Part shown: piece after piece, positions 57,345 to 64,000 of the stretch
Layout: every line of letters begins with the position of its first letter
Numbering within the stretch: position 1 is the stretch's first letter
Origin: JAEZJZ01 sp050949055
Lineage (GTDB): Bacteria > Bacillota > UBA994 > UBA5500
Assembly: GCA_050949055.1 (NCBI GenBank)
Contig: JBMNFA010000009.1
Coordinates: 124,001 to 188,000 of the forward strand
Length of the DNA stretch: 64,000 bases
Direction: 5' to 3'
Made by a program: the position numbers and the translations under genes
The notes under the pieces: generated by a model
What the model was told of the DNA's origin: nothing
The model's input: the letters and a program-made list of their open reading frames with translations, nothing else
The model's database searches: none

Positions 57345-58518
57345 GGTGCTGCGGGAGCAGTGTATTGGCTGCGAAGCCTGCGTAGTCGCCTGTCCTTTCG
57401 GGCAGATCGCTATGGTGGACCAAGCGGCCCAAATTGGTGAGGGATGCACCCTCTGTGGATCATGCGTGGAGGCATGCCCGATTGCAGCAATTGAACTGAC
57501 CAGGGCTGAACAGAAGTCGGCACCCGATAGCGGCCATAGCGGGATCTGGGTTTTTGCCGAGCAGCAGGCTGGGCAGCCGCGGTCCGTGGTGCTAGAACTG
57601 CTGGGCGCAGCCCAACGGCTAGCCTCAACCAAAGGCTGTCCAGTTTCCGCCGTATTGCTGGGGCACAATCTCTCATCGGCCATCATCCAGTTGATCGCCT
57701 ACGGGGCGGATCAAGTACTGGTGGCAGACCATCCGGCACTGGAGCGGTATAACGACGAGCTATATGCCGACTTGCTGGCCAGTTTGATCCAGGAGCATCG
57801 GCCTGAGATAGTGCTGCTGGGAGCCACCGCTTACGGGCGTTCCCTGGCCCCGCGGGTAGCTTCGCGTCTTGGCACTGGCCTGACCGCCGATTGCACCGAG
57901 CTCTCCATTGACCAGGAGAGCGGCCTGTTGCTGCAGACTCGCCCGGCATTCGGCGGCAACCTGATGGCCACCATCGTCTGTCCCCAGCATCGACCCCAGA
58001 TGGCCACGGTCAGGCCCCGGGTGATGCGGGCGCTGGAGCCGGACTTTTCGCGAAAAGGGTTGGTTATTCCTGTGCCCTACCAGCCACCGCGGACGCTGCG
58101 CACCCGAGTGTTGGAGGTGTTTCGCGATCAAGTCGGAGGAGCCAATCTGGCGGATGCGTCAGTGGTAGTGGCGGTGGGAAAGGGCATCGGCAGTGCCGCC
58201 AACCTACCCTTGTTTGAACAGCTGGCTGCTGCCCTGGGCGGAGTGGTGGGAGCCACCCGACCGGTGGTGGACGCCGGCTGGGTCAGCTACAGCCAGCAGA
58301 TCGGGCAGACTGGCAAAACGGTGGCACCTAAACTGTACATCGCCTGTGGCATCTCCGGCGCGGTGCAGCATCTGGCCGGTATGTCTTCGGCGGAAACGAT
58401 TGTGGCCATCAACAAGGACCCGGAGGCGCCCATCTTCAAGCTGGCCCATCATAGTCTGGTGGGCGATGTGCTGGAGATCGTGCCAGAGCTGTTGCGGCAG
58501 TTGGAGCAACGGGCATAG
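57331..58518 (+). CDS. etfA: Electron transfer flavoprotein alpha subunit with an N-terminal 2[4Fe-4S] ferredoxin domain
   Basis: The 395-residue protein starts with two cluster motifs, CIGCEACVVACPFG (11-24) and CTLCGSCVEACPI (about 38-50). The EtfA N-domain and the FAD-binding C-domain follow (VVDAGWVSYSQQIGQTGKTV, YIACGISGAVQHLAGM, INKDPEAPIFKLA). It overlaps etfB by 14 bases. The ferredoxin extension suggests coupling to ferredoxin, as in LctC of the confurcating lactate dehydrogenase. Confidence 0.93.
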   Translation: MAEIRVLREQCIGCEACVVACPFGQIAMVDQAAQIGEGCTLCGSCVEACPIAAIELTRAEQKSAPDSGHSGIWVFAEQQAGQPRSVVLELLGAAQRLASTKGCPVSAVLLGHNLSSAIIQLIAYGADQVLVADHPALERYNDELYADLLASLIQEHRPEIVLLGATAYGRSLAPRVASRLGTGLTADCTELSIDQESGLLLQTRPAFGGNLMATIVCPQHRPQMATVRPRVMRALEPDFSRKGLVIPVPYQPPRTLRTRVLEVFRDQVGGANLADASVVVAVGKGIGSAANLPLFEQLAAALGGVVGATRPVVDAGWVSYSQQIGQTGKTVAPKLYIACGISGAVQHLAGMSSAETIVAINKDPEAPIFKLAHHSLVGDVLEIVPELLRQLEQRA

Positions 58519-58530
58519 AGAGACAATGGA

Positions 58531-58555
58531 GACAGGGGTGGGTGGCCGCCCCTGT
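58531..58555 (+). terminator. Terminator after etfA
   Basis: GACAGGGG and CCCCTGTC pair around a G-rich loop, followed by TTTGTGT, just past the etfA stop. The rest of the gap to the M14 gene (58556-58760) shows nothing recognisable. Confidence 0.75.
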
Positions 58556-58778
58556 CTTTGTGTCTGCCGCTAACAGCATCAGGTAATGCGACCGAAGGGT
58601 CTCTCGGCTAGGCTGGGAGAAAGGAATTCTTTGCCCGGATGGGGAATGAACATAGGCGATAGGAGACAGCCAGGCTGCGGGAATCCCAATGAGCCTGTTG
58701 CAGGCACGGCCTGACCGCCATCGCTGGTGCTTACTTGGAGACAACCCGTCTAGCCGCATCTGAAAGGAGTGACTTTCC

Positions 58779-60410
58779 CTGGAAAAGATAGTCTTCAACC
58801 GCTTCCATACCTACGACGAGATTACCGCTATGCTTAAGGGATGGGCGGCCAAGTTCCCCCACCTGGCCAGCCTCGAATCGGCTGGCAGCAGTCCGGAAGG
58901 TCGTGAGCAGTGGGTAATGACGCTGACCAACCGGGCCACCGGAGAACCTGATCACAAACCCGCCTATTTCATCCATGGAAACACCCATGCCGGTGAGGTG
59001 GCCGGCTCTGCGGCCTGCCTGTACACCATCCAGGAGCTGTTGCTTGGCTACGGGCAAGACCAGCTCTGCACCCGCGTGCTGGACACCCGCACGGTCTATG
59101 TGATGCCGCGCATCACCATGGATGGCTCGGAGTACTATCTGACTACCCCCCACACGGTGCGCTCGGCGGCGCGCCCCTATCCGGACGAAGAGCGGGCTGA
59201 CGGCTTACACCCCGAGGACATCGACGGCGATGGGCTGGTGCTGCAAATGCGGCTGCCCGACCCCCATGGTGAATGGAAGGTTTCCAACAAGGATCCCCGC
59301 CTGATGATTCGGCGGGCACCGGACGATTTTGGCGGCCAGTACTATCGCCTGCTGCCTGAGGGGCTGATCAAGAACTACGACGGAGTGGAGATCAAGCTGG
59401 CCAAGCAATACTATGGGCTGGATTTCAACCGCAATTTTGCCGCCAACTGGGGACCGGAGCATCGGCAGAAGGGATCTGGTAACTACCCCTTTAGCGAACC
59501 GGAAACCCGCAACGTGGCCGAGTTTATGCTCAAACATAAGAATATCACTGGCGCGCTGGGCTATCATACCGCGGTGGGGGTGTTCCTGCGTCCCTTCGAG
59601 CACCTCAGCGACAGCAAGATGCCCCGGGAGGATTTGGAGTTGTACAAGACCTTTGGCATCTTGGGCCAAGAGGAGACCGGCTTCCCCATGATCTCCATTT
59701 TTCACGATCTCACCTGGGACCAGAACAACCCGACCATCGGCAGCTTCCCGGACTGGGCCTATGAACACCTGGGTGTTCTGGGGCTGGAAATTGAGCTGTG
59801 GGATCTGCCCAAACGGGCTGGCATCGGTCACCTGACCCTGAAGGATAGGCAGCAGCGCACCCCGGCGCAGGAGGAAGAGGACCAGCTAAAACTGCTGCAG
59901 TGGAATGACCGGGAGCTGGGGGGAGCAGGGTTTATCAACTGGCGCCCCTTTGAGCACCCGCAGCTGGGCCTGGTGGAGATTGGCGGCTGGAACCGCAAAT
60001 ATGTGATGCAGAACCCGCCGGGACATCTGTTGGAGGAAGAAATCCGCGGCAGCGCTCGTTATACCATTCGCCACGCGGCAGCCTCACCGCTGATGCAGGT
60101 GGAGAAGTTGGAAGTGGAGCCACTGGGGGACGGGCTGCACCGCCTGCGCTTGGTGGCTGTGAACAGCGGCTATCTGGCCACCAACATCACCCAGATGGCA
60201 CTGCAGATCAAGGCTGCCAAACCGGTGGAAGCGAGAGTTGCGCTGGGTGCAGGCATGAGTTTGGTCAGCGGAGCGGCCAAGACTGACCTGGGCCACATCC
60301 CCGGCTTTGGCAGAAAGAAGGCCGAATGGATCGTGGCTGGCCACGGCGAAGCCACCGTCACCGTCTGGAGCGAGAAAGCCGGCATCGTCAGCCGCACCGT
60401 CACGCTTTAG
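58779..60410 (+). CDS. M14 zinc carboxypeptidase family protein, probable CTG start
   Basis: The 543-residue protein has the M14 zinc motif HAGE within FIHGNTHAGEVAGS, the third ligand in LGYHTAVGVF and the catalytic Glu in GLEIELWD. A C-terminal beta-rich domain follows. The first ATG (58830) would cut the conserved N-terminal FNRFHTYDEITAMLKGWAAK. The frame opens after a TGA at 58770, and only a CTG at 58779 is well placed, 9 bases after AAAGGAG. No signal peptide is seen, so it may be cytoplasmic. Substrate unknown. Confidence 0.8.
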   Translation: MEKIVFNRFHTYDEITAMLKGWAAKFPHLASLESAGSSPEGREQWVMTLTNRATGEPDHKPAYFIHGNTHAGEVAGSAACLYTIQELLLGYGQDQLCTRVLDTRTVYVMPRITMDGSEYYLTTPHTVRSAARPYPDEERADGLHPEDIDGDGLVLQMRLPDPHGEWKVSNKDPRLMIRRAPDDFGGQYYRLLPEGLIKNYDGVEIKLAKQYYGLDFNRNFAANWGPEHRQKGSGNYPFSEPETRNVAEFMLKHKNITGALGYHTAVGVFLRPFEHLSDSKMPREDLELYKTFGILGQEETGFPMISIFHDLTWDQNNPTIGSFPDWAYEHLGVLGLEIELWDLPKRAGIGHLTLKDRQQRTPAQEEEDQLKLLQWNDRELGGAGFINWRPFEHPQLGLVEIGGWNRKYVMQNPPGHLLEEEIRGSARYTIRHAAASPLMQVEKLEVEPLGDGLHRLRLVAVNSGYLATNITQMALQIKAAKPVEARVALGAGMSLVSGAAKTDLGHIPGFGRKKAEWIVAGHGEATVTVWSEKAGIVSRTVTL

Positions 60411-60573
60411 GCCAGGACGGAGTATCCTCTCGGAGTTTCGAAGCAATAATTTCCATGCATGGAGGAAAACAACTGGGAAAGCGAGCTGCTCAAATGAGTA
60501 GAAGAGAGACTTCAGGCAGGTAGAAACGAAGGGCATGCCGAAGAAGCCTAGAAGCAACGAGAGTAGCTCGGGC

Positions 60574-62073
60574 TTAGGCTGACAGATGTGGGAAGAGAGG
60601 CATTAGTTCTTCAAGCTCCGTTCGTCGATGGACGTACCAAGCGTCAATGTGCTGGCACATCATGATGCCGTAAGTACGCATGTACCACATGCGAGAAGAA
60701 CGATGCTGCCCAGACTGAAGCTTGTAGTCTCTTTTCTCACGTTTGTTAGTGCGCTCGACGGAGGTGCGCCTCTTGTAGAGAAGGTTCCATTGATCCGAGT
60801 CGCGAGGAGGGTCAGTGAACAGTCTGGGATTGTCCTTGCGGTAGGTACGACACGTTTTCCCGTAACGGGCGGTGGTACAAGGAGTTGGGCAGTTGTGAGT
60901 CGTCCTGCCTGTCATTCTGGGACACAACCACTTGTCTACCATGCGGGCACGATCTGAGCCATGATGCTTCATTTCCAGGCCAGCAGCGCAGATAGGCCTA
61001 CCGTTATACGAGACTTTCAGATTGCGAATTGCCTTAGGGCTGGCGGAAGTGCGTAAGTTGAGATCAATCAATGGATTAATATCCTGGTCAAGCAACAAGT
61101 CATAGATGGGTTTGGCATCGTGCGCAGAGTCGAGCAAGACTCTCTTCACCGTGCCCAAGGTGAAACGTTGCATGAACTCAACCGAGCTTAACACGAAGCT
61201 TACAGCATCGTGTCGGGAAGCAGGATACAGGCGCTGGTACAACGGTAGATCATGAGGACTGTTGGCGGCGGTCAGGGTGTACATGTGGTACCCGTCGAAG
61301 TATTTCTCTCTCGAGCTATCCCAGCCGACGTCGCAGTCAGGCTGAGAATAGATGCGAGGGTGGTTGCAGTCAGCAAGGCCTTGGGCACGACAATTACAGG
61401 CAGGTTTGCTGCGGGGATACGCTGCGGTCTCTACAGGAGTACCATCACCTGCGACGGCAAGAGACTTCGTATCCCCAAGCAAGCCAAGCGTAGCCGATAC
61501 AGCTAGGAATTCAGACTGAAAGAGACCAAAAAGCCGATCTATAGGCAATTGCGTCCGCTTCTCTGAATGCCGCTTCATCCAATTGACCAACCGTTTCACA
61601 CGGCCTGGGGAAGATGTGTCAGCCTTTTGGCCTTTCCTCCCCTTCTTGGATTTGGGTCCTCTTCTCTGTATGGGAGAACGGATATTAGCGGTTGTGGCAT
61701 TCCACAAGCGGGCAAAGAAGTCATAGAAGGTGCCGATTCCTGGAACACATCCAGGCTCAAAACCGCTCAAGATGGCATAAAGAGGGATTCTTTTCAGCTC
61801 ACTTACCCAACCAGTAATGCTCATTTCTGGTTTAGTCGATAGGAGCAGCAAGAAAGAGCGCAGCATAGAGGAAGGGTCGCGGGGTTTGGGACCGCGAAAG
61901 CCGTAGGAGTCACGCATCAAGGCGGTGACCCCGGACAAATCGGTAATCCAGAACTTGGCGAGAAGAGGCCAATCTTCACGAAGCAAAAGCAGTGGACTCC
62001 CCGAGTAGTACTGCCTCAATCGAGTGCGGACAGATTCTTGGTATTCTTGATGCGTAACAACGACGGGTTTCAT
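60574..62073 (-). mobile_element. DDE transposase gene of an unassigned IS family
   Basis: The 499-residue protein looks like a DDE transposase: Asp in VAGDGTPVETAAYP, Asp in RVLLDSAHDAKP and Glu in RTSVERTNKREKRDY. Cysteine-rich patches lie before the last motif. The start follows a long N-terminal helical region (YQESVRTRLRQYYSGSPLLL). The 3' side (60411-60573) and 5' side (62074-62160) show no matching terminal inverted repeats, only a local CACCCCAA/TTGGGGTG hairpin at 62089-62136. Element ends are therefore undefined. The frame is intact. Confidence 0.75.
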
Positions 62074-62329
62074 AAAGCATCACCCCAAACTTAGTCATTA
62101 AGGAAAATAATTCCTTCTGACAAATTGTTGGGGTGATCCTGAAGAAGTCAAGTCTTTTTTTGATTTCTATTGTCTTATTTTTGTGGATTACCGAAAAACC
62201 TTGAGTGAATTTCCAGTTTGATGTGCGGAAAGGGCTACTTTCATCGCAAAAGAATGGGACGTAGCCGTCGCTCCCGGAGGTGTGGAAACTCGATAGCATC
62301 GAGTTCGATAAATTCCGAGAATCTATCGG

Positions 62330-62387
62330 AGACAGAGGGACGTACAAATCGTCTCCTTTTGGAGACGATTTGTACGTCCCTCTGTCT
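62330..62387. repeat. Perfect 27-bp palindrome next to the RAYT gene
   Basis: AGACAGAGGGACGTACAAAT plus seven more bases is followed by TTTT and then its exact complement. It begins 3 bases past the RAYT stop codon. A related copy lies on the other side of the gene at 63249-63280. The sequence from 62160 to 62329 between IS and palindrome has no gene I can support. Confidence 0.9.
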
Positions 62388-62390
62388 TGC

Positions 62391-63140
62391 TTAAGCTTTC
62401 TCTACCACGCTCTTACTCAGCCCAGATATCCGTGCGATTTGACGAATGCTAGCACCTTTCATCCGTTTCAGTTCGCATAACAGACGATTGCGGGTAGACA
62501 CCGAAAGGTCGCTCAGCGACGCGCCCCCGTACGATCGCAAGAGCTGTTCAAGCCGCTCTCTCACTTCGGCGTCGCTGGCAGAAATCGAAACATCTAAGCA
62601 GGCGTCCTCGTTAGGTGTATTTGTGAACTTCAGTAGCCGTTCGCGCCCACCCGCAAGCTCAAGCGGGAATTCCTTATCCACTAGGCCGAGTGGCGCGCGA
62701 GCATTGGCGTATGCATGGTAGCTACTCCAACGGTACGATCCACAACTGGAACAAATGCTAGCTTTGACTGGGTTCTGATGGATATACCTGAACACTGTCA
62801 AGAAGTAATCATCGTTATCTACCGGTTCGCTGCGGAATCTACCTTGAAATAGGTAGCCATTACGATCGTACTTCTTATTGAATCCAACCGCGTATGCTAC
62901 ATTCAATCGTTTCATGCTGTTCGCCAAGGGTACCACGCCGCAACGCAAGAGAAGGTGTACATGGGTGTCCATCAAGCAAAAGGCAAATATCAAGAGTCCA
63001 TCCTCATCCTTGACCCTCTTCATCAAATTCAGATAGACTCTCCTGTCCGCATCGTCCAGGAAAATACGCTCTCTGCTGATACCTCTAGCCATCACATGAT
63101 AAATCCCACTTTGACTGACCTCACGGGCTCTACGAGGCAA
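62391..63140 (-). CDS. REP-associated tyrosine transposase (RAYT, Y1/HUH)
   Basis: The 249-residue protein has the family start (GIYHVMARGISRERIF) and the HUH motif in MDTHVHLLL (His60, His62). GYLFQGRFRS and the catalytic tyrosine in FRYIHQNPVKAS (Tyr119) follow. A C-terminal helix-turn-helix (IRQIARISGLSKSVVEK) is present. RAYTs nick and spread short palindromes; the flanking GGGACGTAC palindromes are its likely substrates. Confidence 0.92.
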   Translation of the reverse strand: MPRRAREVSQSGIYHVMARGISRERIFLDDADRRVYLNLMKRVKDEDGLLIFAFCLMDTHVHLLLRCGVVPLANSMKRLNVAYAVGFNKKYDRNGYLFQGRFRSEPVDNDDYFLTVFRYIHQNPVKASICSSCGSYRWSSYHAYANARAPLGLVDKEFPLELAGGRERLLKFTNTPNEDACLDVSISASDAEVRERLEQLLRSYGGASLSDLSVSTRNRLLCELKRMKGASIRQIARISGLSKSVVEKA

Positions 63141-63248
63141 TGTACTACACCTCCTAGCATTCTAGTCGTTGGGTGTCCATGCTAGTCCCATCAAAACCAA
63201 CAATGCTATTGACTCATTCCGGTCGGTCATTTGCGCAAACGCGGAGCG

Positions 63249-63280
63249 GGGGGACAGTTTGTACGTCCCTCTGTCTCCCC
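63249..63280. repeat. Second GGGACGTAC-type palindrome, upstream of the RAYT gene
   Basis: TTTGTACGTCCCTCTGTCT (63258-63276) is identical to part of the palindrome at 62330-62387. Here the opposite arm is shortened to GGGGACAG, giving a hairpin of about 8 pairs. It abuts the stop codon of the acetyltransferase gene. Confidence 0.75.
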
Positions 63281-63720
63281 TAGCGGATGTTCTTGACGAA
63301 GCAGATCAGGCGATTGACTTCCATAAAGCCACTGCGAAGGTGAAACGCGAGGCTTTCGGCGTTATCCAGCTCGCAATCGCTGGCCAGCTGGATGCATCCC
63401 CGCTCCCTGGACCAGGACTCGCAGGCTTGAATCAGCGAACGGGCTACCCCTTGCCGCCGGTATGCCGGCAAAACGAAGATCCCTTCCAGGTATCCCACCG
63501 GGCTGCTATCTGTCCCTTCCACGTAGTCAGTCCGGATGGAACACTGGGCAAAGGCGACCGGCTGCGCATCCTTAGTAACCAGAAAGAAGACAGTGCTGCT
63601 GCTCTGCAGCAAGTCGGTGAGCTCGGCCTGTAGGTCTGTCCGGCTGTGATTCGGCCAGAGCAACAGAGCAAGGTCGACCACCTGCCCCATGTTGGCGAGC
63701 GTGGCTTTGGCAATCTGCAC
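63280..63720 (-). CDS. GNAT acetyltransferase of the AAC(6') type
   Basis: The 146-residue protein closely follows aminoglycoside 6'-N-acetyltransferases of the AAC(6')-I group: TDYVEGTDSSPVGYLEGIFV, then LPAYRRQGVARSLIQACE (the acetyl-CoA loop), then ASDCELDNAESLAFHLRSGF. I prefer the GTG at 63720 (VQIAKATLANMGQ); a TTG ten codons earlier is possible. Whether it modifies aminoglycosides is untested. It sits in an accessory stretch beside a RAYT. Confidence 0.85.
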   Translation of the reverse strand: MQIAKATLANMGQVVDLALLLWPNHSRTDLQAELTDLLQSSSTVFFLVTKDAQPVAFAQCSIRTDYVEGTDSSPVGYLEGIFVLPAYRRQGVARSLIQACESWSRERGCIQLASDCELDNAESLAFHLRSGFMEVNRLICFVKNIR

Positions 63721-63870
63721 TTGGGCATTCACTCCTCTGCTTATTTCCAAAATAGGCTCGAGTTCTTCGAAGCTGCAAGACCGCTGAATGAAGGCTATTT
63801 TCCCGCGACATCCTTACATCGCCGGGATTTGGATTCTTCGGCTAAAGCCTTCTAGAATGACAAGGAACGC

Positions 63871-64000
63871 TCAGGGAGTTTGGGCGATAGCTAGGGTTTG
63901 CTGGGGCCGATACATTCTCCCTTGGATGTGGTCATAGAACACCTCGCCAGCGTTAGCCCAACCCAGCGGGCGGTAGGAATTGGAGCCATCGGCGGTCAGC
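63871..64000 (-). CDS. 3' end of an unknown gene (partial)
   Basis: An open frame enters from the right edge with GSNSYRPLGWANAGEVFYDH and ends at a TGA (63873-63871) after RPQQTLAIAQTP. The segment looks coding (no stop in 42 codons, balanced composition), but I do not recognise the family. Between it and the acetyltransferase lies a TGTCATTCTAGAAGGC-type dispersed repeat (about 63796-63862). Confidence 0.55.
   Translation of the reverse strand, partial: LTADGSNSYRPLGWANAGEVFYDHIQGRMYRPQQTLAIAQTP

Noticed and set aside
61976..62347. A 123-codon minus-strand frame between the IS and RAYT genes
   Set aside because: It runs through the palindrome and the transposase start, has a composition unlike its neighbours, and shows no motif.

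Overview
The window comes from the chromosome of a spore-forming, low-to-mid GC Firmicute, probably a deep anaerobic class such as the Limnochordia or Peptococcia lineages. I infer this from the bofA and gin (csfB) sporulation genes, a large Bacillus-type SRP RNA, an EF-Tu with a zinc-knuckle insert, and gene order. The order SRP RNA-dnaX-ebfC-recR-yaaL-bofA-rRNA-gin-yaaO-tmk-darA-holB-ricT-yabB-rsmI is that of the Bacillus subtilis origin region. Genus and species cannot be read from the sequence alone.

Positions 1-18.7 kb, all on the minus strand, carry the transcription/translation core in the order rpoB, rpoC, an L7Ae-like protein, rpsL, rpsG, fusA, tuf, a strong terminator, then the S10 cluster from rpsJ to rplN, cut at the window edge before rplX. 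rpoB has its own sigma-A-type promoter and no rplJL in front of it. Positions 18.7-25.1 kb hold the rsmI-to-gin housekeeping block. Positions 25.2-33.0 kb hold metabolic genes that interrupt the Bacillus order: an AIR-synthase-like protein, isoaspartyl dipeptidase, an M20 peptidase, a MATE pump, pyrBI behind a PyrR attenuator, and a CofE-like ligase.

Positions 33.3-39.9 kb are one rRNA operon (16S-23S-5S, minus strand) with tandem promoters and no spacer tRNA. Its 23S gene is about 3.9 kb because four intervening sequences sit in helices 25, 45, 68 and 98. Two of them (H68, H98) share the same terminal inverted repeat, and the H68 copy encodes a GIY-YIG nuclease. The other two (H25, H45) are bounded by degenerate heptamer repeats (TCRGADG). 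The H45 copy encodes an S23-type four-helix-bundle protein, and further heptamer tracts lie in both rRNA spacers. These two small mobile-looking families inside one rRNA operon are the most unusual content of the window.

Positions 40-44.3 kb hold bofA, yaaL, recR, ebfC, dnaX and the SRP RNA. From 44.7 kb on the content is accessory: a pair of overlapping paralogous amidohydrolases, an arginase-family enzyme, a leaderless ArsR regulator with an SRPBCC partner, and a compositionally different insert with two unknown genes. That insert lies between an orphan T-box riboswitch and a decayed amidohydrolase fragment. Then come LemA/DUF2207, a divergent AraC regulator facing a predicted electron-confurcating hydroxyacid dehydrogenase (FAD oxidase-EtfB-EtfA), an M14 carboxypeptidase with an apparent CTG start, a DDE transposase, a RAYT (REP-associated) transposase with its palindromes, an AAC(6')-like acetyltransferase, and the 3' end of an unknown gene at the right edge.
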